Shown: one piece after another, positions 16,504 to 25,964 of the stretch
Layout of the letters: each line of letters begins with the position of its first letter
How positions within the stretch are numbered: the stretch's first letter is position 1
Assembly (NCBI RefSeq): GCF_003628535.1
Contig: NZ_RBCI01000001.1
Location: forward strand, 62,001-126,000
Direction of reading: 5' to 3'
DNA length: 64,000 nt
DNA from: Flavisolibacter nicotianae
GTDB taxonomy: Bacteria; Bacteroidota; Bacteroidia; Chitinophagales; Chitinophagaceae
The notes under the pieces: generated by a model
Database searches by the model: none
What the model was told of the DNA's origin: nothing
Seen by the model: the letters and a program-made list of their open reading frames with translations, nothing else
Made by a program: the position numbers and the translations under genes

Positions 16504-19500
16504 ATGCTGAGATTTTTATTCCTAACCTATGTGTGTATTTGGCTCACCAATGTTGCCGAAGCGCAGGCACCATCACCGTCATTTACCGCTTCCGCCACTT
16601 CGGGATGTTCCCCGCTGGTTGTGAGTTTTACCGATCAATCGGGTGGCAAGCCGACAGCATGGGTTTGGGATTTTGGCAACGGCGCTTCGTCAACACTTCA
16701 AAACCCGTCGACGACTTACTTCCAACCGGGCACTTATACCGTAACATTGAAGGTCACCAACGCCAATGGCTCTACGACGCTGACACAGGCCAATTACATT
16801 ACCGTTTTCGATAAGCCAGAAGCCAGTTTTGCCGCCAGCGATTCCGTGGGCTGCTTTCCGTTTCCCGTGCAGTTTACCGACCTTTCCAAAGCCAGCGCCG
16901 GAACCACCAACACCGCCTGGACCTGGGACCTTGGCGACGGCACACAATCCAACGAGCAAAATCCCCAAAGAACGTATTTATATAGTGGTTCGTATTCGAT
17001 TTCCCTCAAGGTCACCAACGACAAAGGCTGCTGGAGCACGGCAACGAAGCTGGCTTATATCAAAATACCAGGCGGCGCCAAAGCCGACTTCACTGCACAG
17101 AAATCCACAGCATGCCGCCTTCCCATTACGGTGAATTTTACCAATGCCTCCAGCGGTTCAGGAGTCTTGCGTTACACCTGGGATTTCGGTGACGGCACCA
17201 CAGCCAGCGACATCAATCCATCGCATACCTATACGCAGCAAGGTGTCTACACGGTTACGCTGATCACCCAAAACAGCAGTGGCTGCAGCGATACGATGCG
17301 AAAAGAAAACCTGCTGACGCTGGGGAACACCACCAGCAGTTTTACGGCGCCGGACCCGGTTTGCACGAACAACAACATCAGTTTTACCAATACGTCTTCC
17401 GACTCGGCCCTGTCGGTAAAATGGGATTTTGGCGACGGCACGACGTCAACGGCTGTCAGCCCTGTAAAATCGTTTGCCTCGCCAGGCATGTACACGGTCA
17501 AACTCGTTCAAAACTTCAGCGCCTGCACCGATTCGGCGACAAAAAACATCCAGGTGGTAGCGAACGCCACGGCCGCATTCACCTCTGCTAAAACGGAAAG
17601 TTGCCAGGCACCCTTGACGGTTTCGTTTCAAAACAAATCATCCAACGCGGTAAGCTACCGCTGGGACTTTGGCGATGGCAGCAGCTCTACCGACATTTCG
17701 CCAACACATACGTATACAGGCTATGGCTCCTATACCGTGACGCTGCTGGCCAGCAATGCGGCCGGCTGCACCGATAGTGTGCGGATGCCGGATTATGTAA
17801 AACTGGCCAAGCCTTCCATCAGTTTTAACGGCCTACCTGCCAAAGGCTGCGCCCCCTTTACCCATACGTTCAGCGCAACGATCAATTCTTCCGACCCAGT
17901 CGTTTCGTACTTGTGGAATTTTGGTGAAGGCACAACATCAACCGAGGCTTCTCCCACGTTTACTTATACCGAACAGGGAATTTATACCGTAAGCCTGACC
18001 GTCACAACAGCGAGCGGCTGCAAAGAAACGTATTCACTGGCCGAAGCCCTGACGCTGGGCCAAAAGCCGGTGGTCAATTTCAGTCGCGTGCCCGATGAGT
18101 TTTGTGCCTTCCAGGAAGTCTTTTTCAGCACCTATGCCAGCGATCCCACCTCGTGGAACTGGGACTTTGGCGATGGCGGACACTCCACCAACCCCAACCC
18201 GCTTTACCAGTACAACGACACCGGCACCTTCACGGTACATGTGATCGTGGAAAGACAGGGCTGCGCCGACACGCTTTTATTTCCCCAGCAAATCCGGATC
18301 AAGCCGCCCATTGCCCGTTTTAGCTATACAACCGATTGTAATTACAAACCGCTGTGCACGTTCAAAGACGAGTCGCTGGGTGCAACCTACTGGCAGTGGA
18401 AATTTGGTGACGGCGAGATTTCCTACGAACAAAACCCGGTTCATATTTATCCCAAAGACGGCACCTATACCGTTCAATTGCTTGCCGGAACGTCCTCTTG
18501 TTATCACATTACCACCAAAGTGGTTCATGTTACATCAAGCGTCAAACCGGACTTCACCATTTCACCGGCCTCCGTGTGCAAAGGCGGCACGGTTTCGTTT
18601 GCGGCTGATCTAAGCGACTCGGCCAATATTGTCCGGTATGCGTGGGATTACGGAAACGGCAACCCGATTGACTCTGGTACCACGGCCAGCACAGTGTATA
18701 CGAAATCGGGATACTACACGGTAAGCATGATCATCACCGATATCAATGGCTGCGTGGACACCGTGGCAAAGCCAAACGCGGTTAAAATCAACGGCCCCAC
18801 CGCCATGTTCCGGCTGGCCAATCTGGTTAATTGCCGGGGATCGAATGTGACCCTTACCGATGCTTCGACTGGCGACGGGCAAAGTAAAATCGTCCGCTGG
18901 CAGTGGAATCTTGGTGATGGCACTGTAATCGACACCACCACACCAGGCCCGGTGCGTCACTTGTATTCTACCATCGATTCGTTCAGCATCCGCCTGCTGG
19001 TTACCGATACGGCCGGATGCACCGACCAGACTGCGCTTCCGCTGCTGGTGAAAAAAGAAGGCATCATTGCAGATTTTGTTGCGGCCGACACGATCACTTG
19101 CCCGGGTTCGAAAATTTCGTTTTCGAATTTGTCCAAAGTTCCTGCTGCCTACACCAGTCGCTGGAGTTTTGGCGACGGCAGCAGTGCTGTTGATCAGAAC
19201 CCCGTCATAGCCTACAAGACCGATGGCGTTTACACGGTCAAGCTCACGATCAACGATGGCAATGGCTGTACCGATTCGCTGAGCCGCAACGCCTACATTA
19301 CGGTCAAAAGCCCGCAGGCTTCCTTTTCCGTAAGCAACACTGCCAGTTCCTGTTTACCGTTCAAGGTTCAGTACACCAACACGTCAAGCAATTACATTCA
19401 GCAGGTGTGGGACCTGAATGGGGGCACCAGCACGGCGCCCAATCCGACCCAGTATTACACCGAACCGGGCGTTTACAAAACCACGCTGGTTGTAACAAGT

Positions 19501-20835
19501 CCCGGCGGCTGCACAGACACGGCTGCAAAAAATATTACCGTGTACAATGCGGCCGATGCGAAACTAAACTACCTGCCGCTGAACGGCTGCAAACCCCTGA
19601 ACGTCGACCTGCAGGCACACAGCCCTCAAAAAATGAGTTACGTGTGGGACTATGGCGATGGCACCATCGTGAGCAGCGATGACACACTTTCCCGCCATAC
19701 CTACCTGTCGTTTGGCGATTTTATTCCTAAAGTCATTATGCGGGATACGGCGGGATGCGTGATACCCGTGACCGGCACCGAAACGATCCGGATCAAAGGC
19801 GCGACGGCCAAATTCGGAATGGACAGGCAACTCCTATGCGACAGTGGCATGGTGCAGTTTATCGATTCTACCACCTTCAACAATCCGATTACATCTTATA
19901 CCTGGAATTTCGGCGATGGTGCAACATCGTCTGCAACAGCGCCTTCGCACCTGTTTGCTCAACCGGGCAGCTACACGGTTTCGCTCAGTGTAGTAACCCA
20001 GAACAACTGTGTGGATACCTTCCGCTTCTATCCCCTCAAAGTGGTAGCCTCGCCATCGATCGTGATCGGTGGCGACTCGGTGGTCTGTGTCGGCGAAGGC
20101 ATGGCGCACCTGGGGCTGTATTCCCGCCCCGACACATCGCTGGTGAAGTGGACATGGCAGTTCCCCAACGGCCGAAGCTCCGCCCTTCAAATGCCACCCC
20201 GCCAGGTCTACAGAACGGCGGGAAACTTTACCGTTCAGGCCATGGCAATCAACAGCAGCGGTTGCCAGGCAATGACAACGCGGAACATTCTCGTCAACCC
20301 CCTGCCTTCGGTTACGCTCCCCTCGGTGATCACGACCAAACAGGCATCGCCTGTGCTGATCCCTGCCGTTTACTCGGATGTGATGCAATCGTACCAGTGG
20401 AACCTGCCGGAAGGCCTGAGCTGTACCACCTGCCCGCAACCCATGGCCGCACCGAAGCTGAATACCAAATACAACGTGACGTTTGTGGACAGGAACGGCT
20501 GCCGCAATACCGGCGAAGTGCAGGTGATCGTGTTGTGCAACAACGACAATGTTTTTGTCCCCAACACCTTCTCCCCCAACGGCGATGGCAGCAACGACGT
20601 GTTTTATGTGCGGGGCAAAGGCCTGAGCCGGGTCAAGACCCTGCGGATTTTCAACCGCTGGGGACAAGTGGTGTTTGAAAGAACTAACTTTAGCGTGAAC
20701 GACCCTTCCATGGGATGGAACGGCACCTTCAAGGGCATCAAGTCCGAACCGGGTGTGTATGTTTACCAGGTGGAAATCTTTTGCGACAATAGCCAGGTGA
20801 TTACATTTGAAGGGAATGTGGCGCTGATCCGGTAA
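16504..20835 (+). CDS. Giant PKD-repeat surface protein with type B (gliding-associated) sorting domain
   Basis: A 1443-residue secreted protein: signal peptide ending AEAQ, then about fifteen tandem PKD-like domains, each marked by a WDFGDG-type motif (variants WDLGDG, WNFGEG, WKFGDG, WDYGNG) and a following YTV strand. The last 90 or so residues, from VFVPNTFSPNGDGSND to the end, form the gliding motility-associated C-terminal domain that directs type IX secretion (type B sorting). Such proteins are surface adhesins or matrix components; the ligand is unknown. The downstream PorP/SprF gene is the usual outer membrane partner for type B cargo. The ATG at 16504 is used rather than the TTG one codon upstream. 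Confidence 0.93.
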   Translation: MLRFLFLTYVCIWLTNVAEAQAPSPSFTASATSGCSPLVVSFTDQSGGKPTAWVWDFGNGASSTLQNPSTTYFQPGTYTVTLKVTNANGSTTLTQANYITVFDKPEASFAASDSVGCFPFPVQFTDLSKASAGTTNTAWTWDLGDGTQSNEQNPQRTYLYSGSYSISLKVTNDKGCWSTATKLAYIKIPGGAKADFTAQKSTACRLPITVNFTNASSGSGVLRYTWDFGDGTTASDINPSHTYTQQGVYTVTLITQNSSGCSDTMRKENLLTLGNTTSSFTAPDPVCTNNNISFTNTSSDSALSVKWDFGDGTTSTAVSPVKSFASPGMYTVKLVQNFSACTDSATKNIQVVANATAAFTSAKTESCQAPLTVSFQNKSSNAVSYRWDFGDGSSSTDISPTHTYTGYGSYTVTLLASNAAGCTDSVRMPDYVKLAKPSISFNGLPAKGCAPFTHTFSATINSSDPVVSYLWNFGEGTTSTEASPTFTYTEQGIYTVSLTVTTASGCKETYSLAEALTLGQKPVVNFSRVPDEFCAFQEVFFSTYASDPTSWNWDFGDGGHSTNPNPLYQYNDTGTFTVHVIVERQGCADTLLFPQQIRIKPPIARFSYTTDCNYKPLCTFKDESLGATYWQWKFGDGEISYEQNPVHIYPKDGTYTVQLLAGTSSCYHITTKVVHVTSSVKPDFTISPASVCKGGTVSFAADLSDSANIVRYAWDYGNGNPIDSGTTASTVYTKSGYYTVSMIITDINGCVDTVAKPNAVKINGPTAMFRLANLVNCRGSNVTLTDASTGDGQSKIVRWQWNLGDGTVIDTTTPGPVRHLYSTIDSFSIRLLVTDTAGCTDQTALPLLVKKEGIIADFVAADTITCPGSKISFSNLSKVPAAYTSRWSFGDGSSAVDQNPVIAYKTDGVYTVKLTINDGNGCTDSLSRNAYITVKSPQASFSVSNTASSCLPFKVQYTNTSSNYIQQVWDLNGGTSTAPNPTQYYTEPGVYKTTLVVTSPGGCTDTAAKNITVYNAADAKLNYLPLNGCKPLNVDLQAHSPQKMSYVWDYGDGTIVSSDDTLSRHTYLSFGDFIPKVIMRDTAGCVIPVTGTETIRIKGATAKFGMDRQLLCDSGMVQFIDSTTFNNPITSYTWNFGDGATSSATAPSHLFAQPGSYTVSLSVVTQNNCVDTFRFYPLKVVASPSIVIGGDSVVCVGEGMAHLGLYSRPDTSLVKWTWQFPNGRSSALQMPPRQVYRTAGNFTVQAMAINSSGCQAMTTRNILVNPLPSVTLPSVITTKQASPVLIPAVYSDVMQSYQWNLPEGLSCTTCPQPMAAPKLNTKYNVTFVDRNGCRNTGEVQVIVLCNNDNVFVPNTFSPNGDGSNDVFYVRGKGLSRVKTLRIFNRWGQVVFERTNFSVNDPSMGWNGTFKGIKSEPGVYVYQVEIFCDNSQVITFEGNVALIR

Positions 20836-20978
20836 ACGGGAAACGCCAGGCCCCATCGCGTAAGTAGCTCTCCAATATCAACGAAAATCCTGTAAAAGTC
20901 CTGCCCTGAATTCCTATGAGCAGCCGTAAACAACAATGAAACAGAAGTTGACAAAACTTCTGCAGAAACACCAACTTG

Positions 20979-22010
20979 ATGGCCATGAAATATTTGCGTG
21001 CAACCGGTTTACGTCTTCTCGCCCTTATTTGCTGCGTGCAGCTTTCGGCGGCTTGCTTTTCGCAGGACATCCATTTTTCGCAGTTTTTCGAAGCGCCACT
21101 CTTGCGCAACCCCTCGCTGGCCGGCATTTTCTCCGGCGACATCCGGGTGCAGATGGTGTATCGCGACCAATGGAACAGCGTGACAACGGCCTACAAGACA
21201 GCTTCGGTCAACGGCGAATATAAAATGCCGGTTGGCAAGGGAAATGATTTTGTAACGGCCGGCCTCCAGTTGCTGCAGGATCGTGCCGGCGCCGTATCGT
21301 GGGTGACGACACATGTGTTGCCGGCGTTGAATTACCATAAATCGCTGAGTGAAGAAAGAACCAAATACCTGTCGGTTGGCTTTATGGGCGGTTGGGTGCA
21401 GAACCGGTTCGACCGGAGCCGCATGACCACCAACACCATGTACGACGGAAACGGCGATGGCGAAACCTTTTTACAACCCAAATACAGTTACTGGGATGCA
21501 TCAGCCGGCATGAGCTACAATGCGCAATTGAATGCCAACCCCGAAAACAATTTTTACGTCGGCGTTGCCTACCACCATTTCAACAAACCCAAAAACTCGG
21601 TGTACAAAGACCCCTCGGTGGAACTATCGCCGAAGGCAGACATTTCAGCGGGCATCCGGTTTGCCGTGGCCGATGCGAGTTACATTACCATCCAGGCCAA
21701 CCAGTCTTTCCAGGGAGGCTATAAAGAAAGTATTGTAGGCGCCTTGTATGGCGTGAAGCTGGGCGACGACCTGGACAACCCGAAATACACCCTGCATGGC
21801 GGCGCTTTTTTCCGGGTGAACGATGCGCTGATCCCGGTGCTCAAAATGGATTACAACCCGTTTTCGTTTTCGGTGAGTTACGACGTCAACATTTCGCAAC
21901 TGCGGTCGTCTTCTTACGGTCGCGGAGGATTTGAACTGGGCCTTTCGTATGTTGGTTTTACCGACCGCGATAACTCAACGCTGAACGCGGTAGTGTGCCC
22001 GAAATTTTAA
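20979..22010 (+). CDS. PorP/SprF family type IX secretion membrane protein
   Basis: A 343-residue outer membrane barrel protein of the PorP/SprF family, which accompanies type B cargo and helps its export or surface attachment. It has a signal peptide ending AACFSQ followed by the family hallmark DIHFSQFFEAPLLRNPSLAG. Other typical segments are YRDQWNSV and a C-terminal run of strands ending in ELGLSYVGF. It is 143 bases behind the PKD protein on the same strand, a very common Bacteroidota pair. Start choice is uncertain between ATG at 20979 and ATG at 20985; both keep the signal peptide. Confidence 0.92.
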   Translation: MAMKYLRATGLRLLALICCVQLSAACFSQDIHFSQFFEAPLLRNPSLAGIFSGDIRVQMVYRDQWNSVTTAYKTASVNGEYKMPVGKGNDFVTAGLQLLQDRAGAVSWVTTHVLPALNYHKSLSEERTKYLSVGFMGGWVQNRFDRSRMTTNTMYDGNGDGETFLQPKYSYWDASAGMSYNAQLNANPENNFYVGVAYHHFNKPKNSVYKDPSVELSPKADISAGIRFAVADASYITIQANQSFQGGYKESIVGALYGVKLGDDLDNPKYTLHGGAFFRVNDALIPVLKMDYNPFSFSVSYDVNISQLRSSSYGRGGFELGLSYVGFTDRDNSTLNAVVCPKF

Positions 22011-22025
22011 TAGCAGATGGCAGAA

Positions 22026-22129
22026 GACGGATGACAGCACCTTTCCGTCATTTGTTCTTCCTGATCGATCGCCTGTTTAATATTCATCCTTACCAGGTGC
22101 CTCATCTAACTTAGGGGCTGTCATCCGTC
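22026..22129. repeat. 13-bp inverted repeat in a convergent gap
   Basis: GACGGATGACAGC (22026-22038) is repeated perfectly inverted at 22117-22129 with 78 bases between. The gap lies between the convergent porP/sprF-like gene and katA. It resembles the other word-built inverted repeats in this window rather than a compact terminator. Confidence 0.6.
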
Positions 22130-22152
22130 AGCGTTACGCCATCATCGATTCA

Positions 22153-23766
22153 CTAATACGGCTTTGCTTCCTGCGAAACTTCTCTTGCCTGCTGCACACC
22201 TTCTTCGGTTTGGGTAGCGCCGGAAGGAGCACCCACTTCACCGGCATTTTTCTGTTTGCTTTTCAAGCCTTCAGCCACGCGGCGGCCGTAATCGGCATCG
22301 GCTTTGGTGAAGTTCTCGATCATTTTATCCTGGATGATTTTGTTGGCATTGGCCAGGGTATTCACCAGGTTGCTGATCAGTTCATCGCGTTCCCAATCTT
22401 CGAAATTGCGGTAGGTTTCTCCGGCCTGTTTAAAATCGTTTTTGCGATCGATTTTTTGGCGAACCAGTCTTGCATTGTACAGCGGTTCGTAATCCTTCCC
22501 GGCTTTCGGCGCTTCCTTTAATCCGCCAAGGCTTGACGGCTCGTAGTTGACGTGCGGGTTCACTCCCGGAACAAGGTCCTGGTGATAGGCCATCTGGCCG
22601 TCGCGTTGGTTGGTGGCTACTTTGCAACGCGGTGCATTGATGGGCAATTGCAAATAATTGGTGCCAATCCGGTACCGCTGCGTATCAGAGTACGAGAAGG
22701 TTCTTCCCTGCAGCATTTTGTCATCGGAGAAATCCAATCCGTCCACCAGCACACCGGTGCCGAAGGCTGCCAGTTCCACTTCGGCAAAATAGTTGACCGG
22801 GTTCCGGTTCAGGGTCATTTTACCCACCGGCAACCAGGGGAACTGGTCTTTTGGCCATAGCTTGGTATCGTCCAGCGGATCAAAGTCCAGTTCGGGATGA
22901 TCGTGGTCTTCCATGATCTGCACCAACAATTCCCACTGCGGGTAGTCGCCTCTTTCAATGGCCTCGTACAGGTCCTGCGTGGCGTGGTTGAAATTCTTGG
23001 CCTGGATTTCCGCCGCTTGTTCCTGCGTCAAATTTTTGATTCCCTGCAACGGTTCCCAATGATATTTCACCAGCACAGCTACTCCGTCTTTATTGACCCA
23101 TTTGTACGTGTTCACACCGGAGCCCTGCATCTGGCGGTAGTTGGCCGGGATGCCCCAGGGCGAAAACAGGAAGGTGGCCATGTGCGTGGATTCGGGTGTA
23201 TTGCTGATGAAATCAAAAATGCGTTCGCCGCTTTGGATGTTGGTTACCGGGTCGGGCTTTTGCGAGTGAATCAGGTCAGGGAATTTCAACGCATCCCGGA
23301 TGAAAAATATTTTCAGGTTGTTGCCCACCAGGTCCCAGTTGCCATCCTCGGTATAAAACTTCACTGCAAAACCGCGGGGATCCCGCAGGGTTTCCGGTGA
23401 GTGGCCGCCGTGTCCAACCGTGGAAAAACGCACAAATACCGGCGTTTGTTTTCCTTTTTCCTGGAACAATTTCGCACGGGTGTATTTCGAAATGGGCTCG
23501 CCGCCAACGGTGCCGTAGGCTTCAAACACGCCGTGGGCGCCGGCTCCCCTTGCATGCACAACACGCTCCGGGACCCGCTCCCGGTCGAAGTGCGACATTT
23601 TTTCCAGGAACTGGTAGTTCTCGAGCGTTGCCGGCCCCCGGTTGCCGACGGTGCGCAAATTCTGGTTATCGGTAACAGGATGCCCCTGCCGGGTGGTCAG
23701 GAAAGCAGGTTCCTGGCCCTGGCCGTTGCCTTGTTTGCCGTTGCCGTTGTTTTGTTCTGTGATCAT
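22153..23766 (-). CDS. katA: Monofunctional haem catalase
   Basis: Converts hydrogen peroxide to water and oxygen in the cytoplasm. The 537-residue protein is a small-subunit, clade-type KatA: catalytic His71 in [12 protein letters not shown], the distal Asn in WDLVGNN (149/150), and the proximal haem ligand Tyr359 preceded by Arg355 in [11 protein letters not shown]. The [14 protein letters not shown] segment is typical of KatA enzymes of this class. There is no signal peptide; the N-terminus is Gly/Gln/Asn-rich. The gene is divergent from oxyR across 162 bases, so peroxide induction through OxyR is the obvious inference. Confidence 0.97.
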   Translation of the reverse strand: MITEQNNGNGKQGNGQGQEPAFLTTRQGHPVTDNQNLRTVGNRGPATLENYQFLEKMSHFDRERVPERVVHARGAGAHGVFEAYGTVGGEPISKYTRAKLFQEKGKQTPVFVRFSTVGHGGHSPETLRDPRGFAVKFYTEDGNWDLVGNNLKIFFIRDALKFPDLIHSQKPDPVTNIQSGERIFDFISNTPESTHMATFLFSPWGIPANYRQMQGSGVNTYKWVNKDGVAVLVKYHWEPLQGIKNLTQEQAAEIQAKNFNHATQDLYEAIERGDYPQWELLVQIMEDHDHPELDFDPLDDTKLWPKDQFPWLPVGKMTLNRNPVNYFAEVELAAFGTGVLVDGLDFSDDKMLQGRTFSYSDTQRYRIGTNYLQLPINAPRCKVATNQRDGQMAYHQDLVPGVNPHVNYEPSSLGGLKEAPKAGKDYEPLYNARLVRQKIDRKNDFKQAGETYRNFEDWERDELISNLVNTLANANKIIQDKMIENFTKADADYGRRVAEGLKSKQKNAGEVGAPSGATQTEEGVQQAREVSQEAKPY

Positions 23767-23879
23767 AAAATTTCGTTTGAATGGTTAACGAAAAAAGGTT
23801 TTGTTCCGCAGCCACGCTGCCTCGATAAATCTACCGAAGTGCAATTGCTTGCATGCTGACAAAAGTCACCGAATAAACG

Positions 23880-23925
23880 TATAGACAAAAACAAATCTTT
23901 CTATACTTTTATTGATATTATCTAT
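23880..23925. promoter_or_regulatory. Candidate OxyR binding region in the katA-oxyR gap
   Basis: ATTGATATTATCTAT (23911-23925) matches the OxyR half-site ATAGntnnnanCTAT at all but one defined position. Further ATAG/CTAT words occur at 23881-23884 and 23901-23904, though their spacing is not the ideal one. The best half-site ends three bases before the oxyR ATG, which would suit autorepression; katA lies on the other side. Confidence 0.5.
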
Positions 23926-23928
23926 GAG

Positions 23929-24867
23929 ATGAACTTGCAGCAACTCGAATACATTGTAGCCGTCGACACGCACCGTCACTTTGAAAAGGCGGCCGAGCAG
24001 TGCTTTGTCACACAGGCCACCCTGAGTATGATGATCAAAAAGCTGGAGCAGGAACTCGACGTGATCCTCTTCGATCGCAGCAAGCAGCCTGTTGTACCCA
24101 CCGAAACAGGCAAGGCCATCATCGAACAGGCCCGGGTGATTTTAAAAGAAACGCAACAACTGAAACTGCTTTCCAAAGAGGCCAAGTCGGGCATTGCAGG
24201 CGAACTGCGGATCGGCGTCATTCCGACCGTGGCTCCCTACCTGCTGCCGCTTTTCCTCACGGCGTTTTTGAAAAAATTCCCCGCGGTCAAGCTAAAGATT
24301 GTTGAACAAACCACCGAGCATTTGCTGCGTCTCCTGTCTACGGACAAACTGGACGTGGCGATCATGGCCACGCCGCTGTCGGAAAAAGGATTTTTGGAAA
24401 CACACCTGTTTTACGAGGAGTTCAAAGTATATGTGGCAGAAACCAACCGGAGCCTGAAAAAGAAATACATCCTTGCCGAAGACATCGACATCAACAAGCT
24501 GTGGCTCCTGGAAGAAGGCCACTGCCTGCGGTCGCAGGTATTGAACCTTTGCGAAATCCAGAAACAGCAGGCCATCGTGCATCATCTCGACTACGAAACG
24601 GGCAGTATCGAAAGCCTGCTGAAGATCACCGAAATGAACGGGGGCATTACCATCGTACCGGAACTGGCCACGATCCATTTTGAGAAGAAAGTCAAAGAAA
24701 AACTGCGGCATTTCAAGCCGCCGGTACCGGTGCGGGAAATCAGCCTTGTTACCTACCGGCATTTTGTAAAAAAAGGATTGCTGCACGTGCTGGAAAAATC
24801 CATTGTGCAGGCAGTGAAGGCGTATCTTCCTCAAAAAGAAGAAACCGACGTGATTGCCGCTTCCTAG
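23929..24867 (+). CDS. oxyR: Peroxide-sensing LysR-type regulator OxyR
   Basis: A 312-residue LysR-type transcription factor that senses hydrogen peroxide through a disulfide. The N-terminal winged helix-turn-helix (about 1-60) has FEKAAEQCFVTQATLS, and the C-terminal sensor domain contains EGHCLRSQVLNLC. These cysteines fall at residues 199 and 208, the same numbers as the redox pair of Escherichia coli OxyR. Its position divergent from katA and upstream of a peroxiredoxin supports the name. The ATG at 23929 gives the normal start, immediately behind a candidate OxyR site. Confidence is high because both sensing cysteines are present. Confidence 0.95.
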   Translation: MNLQQLEYIVAVDTHRHFEKAAEQCFVTQATLSMMIKKLEQELDVILFDRSKQPVVPTETGKAIIEQARVILKETQQLKLLSKEAKSGIAGELRIGVIPTVAPYLLPLFLTAFLKKFPAVKLKIVEQTTEHLLRLLSTDKLDVAIMATPLSEKGFLETHLFYEEFKVYVAETNRSLKKKYILAEDIDINKLWLLEEGHCLRSQVLNLCEIQKQQAIVHHLDYETGSIESLLKITEMNGGITIVPELATIHFEKKVKEKLRHFKPPVPVREISLVTYRHFVKKGLLHVLEKSIVQAVKAYLPQKEETDVIAAS

Positions 24868-24926
24868 CTTTGGTTTACTTCTTTCAACCATTTTCCTGAA
24901 CAACTGTTCGTACAAAAAACAACAAC

Positions 24927-25400
24927 ATGCAGATAGAAATCGGTCAACCCGCGCCAGGCTTCACCCTGTACAACACCGAGAAACAGCCGGTCACGCTTTC
25001 GGAACAAAAAGGCAGCAATGTGCTCCTGCTCTTTTTCCCGCTGGCCTTCACTTCCGTTTGTACGGCCGAACTTTGTTCGGTACGGGATAATTTTAAACTT
25101 TACGAAAGCCTGCAGGCAGTGCCCATAGGCATCTCCGTGGATTCGTTGTACACGTTGAAAAAATTCAAAGAAGAGCAAGCACTGAATTTTGATTTGCTCA
25201 GCGACTTTAACAAAGAAGTCTCCGCAGCTTACGGCTCCCTGTACGGGCAGTGGGGATTTGGCATGCGGGGCGTTTCCAAGCGGTCGGCTTTTATCATTGA
25301 TAAAAACGGAGTCGTGCAGTATGCGGAGGTATTGGAGAATGCTGGCGAGCAACCCGACTTTGCCGCCATCCGCGAAAAGCTGGCGGCCTTAACGTTGTAG
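24927..25400 (+). CDS. Peroxiredoxin (AhpC/TSA superfamily)
   Basis: A 157-residue thiol peroxidase reducing hydrogen peroxide or organic peroxides. The active site is PLAFTSVCTAELCSVRD: Cys45 is the peroxidatic residue and Cys50, five residues on, could serve as resolving cysteine as in PrxQ/BCP enzymes. Overall sequence also resembles AhpE-type enzymes, so the subclass is open. It lies 59 bases downstream of oxyR on the same strand, and a TAGCTTTG element overlaps the oxyR stop codon (24865-24872), so it may have its own promoter as well. No signal peptide: cytoplasmic. Confidence 0.9.
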   Translation: MQIEIGQPAPGFTLYNTEKQPVTLSEQKGSNVLLLFFPLAFTSVCTAELCSVRDNFKLYESLQAVPIGISVDSLYTLKKFKEEQALNFDLLSDFNKEVSAAYGSLYGQWGFGMRGVSKRSAFIIDKNGVVQYAEVLENAGEQPDFAAIREKLAALTL

Positions 25401-25495
25401 TTTACATTTTATTGCCATTTTTCGGCAAGACCTTTGTATTTTCCTATTCTTGGAGTATACTTGTACTCCGATCACAAATCCTAAAAAGCCAGTAT

Positions 25496-25837
25496 TTGAA
25501 GAAATTTTTACTTATACTGTCCCTGTTTGCAGGGACACTCGCGACAAAAGCACAAAACAAGCCCCTCCCCCTTTCGGGCATGCAGGCTTCTATTGTGCGA
25601 TTTTTCCCCAATCCGGCATCCTCTTCGATCAGTTTTGATTTTCAAAAAGATTACGAGCAGGGCTATTCTATCCAGATTTTCAATGCCATCCTCGGCCGGA
25701 AAATGTTTGAACTAACCAACATGCCGGAACGCATGAGTGTGAACCTTGCCGATTTCAGCCGTGGGATTTATATCTACCAGCTCCGCGACCGCAGTGGCCG
25801 CATGGTGGAATCAGGAAAGTTCCAGGTAGCGAAATAA
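25496..25837 (+). CDS. Tiny secreted protein consisting of a type A sorting domain
   Basis: Starting at TTG 25496, this 113-residue protein has a signal peptide (KKFLLILSLF to TKAQ) and then almost nothing but a type IX secretion type A C-terminal sorting domain: RFFPNPASSSISFDF, a middle strand, SRGIYIYQL and GKFQVAK at the end. Normally this domain is a tail on a larger cargo. No ATG exists at a sensible place; the frame runs open upstream to 25412 but without signal-like sequence. A hairpin GGAGTA/TACTCC (25452-25469) precedes it. It could be a free-standing cargo, a decoy or a remnant of a lost longer gene. Confidence 0.7.
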   Translation: MKKFLLILSLFAGTLATKAQNKPLPLSGMQASIVRFFPNPASSSISFDFQKDYEQGYSIQIFNAILGRKMFELTNMPERMSVNLADFSRGIYIYQLRDRSGRMVESGKFQVAK

Positions 25838-25842
25838 TTGTC

Positions 25843-25964
25843 TCTGAACCGGGATTTGAGAGACGCATCGGATAAAAGGATATAAAATCATTTAAAAAAA
25901 GAAAGTCGTTCTTTAACAGAGCGACTTTTTTTTATCCCATAAATCCCATTCATCCCGGTTCAGA
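25843..25964. repeat. 13-bp inverted repeat flanking a terminator
   Basis: TCTGAACCGGGAT (25843-25855) recurs inverted as ATCCCGGTTCAGA (25952-25964), 96 bases apart, with the terminator at 25902-25933 inside. The right arm is part of a reiterated ATCCCAT/ATCCCATT/ATCCCGG phrase and overlaps the last codons of the rRNA methyltransferase. Confidence 0.7.
25902..25933 (+). terminator. Terminator after the sorting-domain gene
   Basis: AAAGTCGTTCT (25902-25912) pairs with AGAGCGACTTT (25918-25928) with one G:T wobble, followed by T residues to 25933. An A run before the stem lets it work on the minus strand as well, for the converging rRNA methyltransferase gene. Confidence 0.82.

Noticed and set aside
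16504-20500. Periodic repeats resembling a CRISPR or satellite
   Set aside because: The periodicity comes from PKD-like protein domains in one open frame; DNA copies are diverged and the unit is about 250-280 bases.
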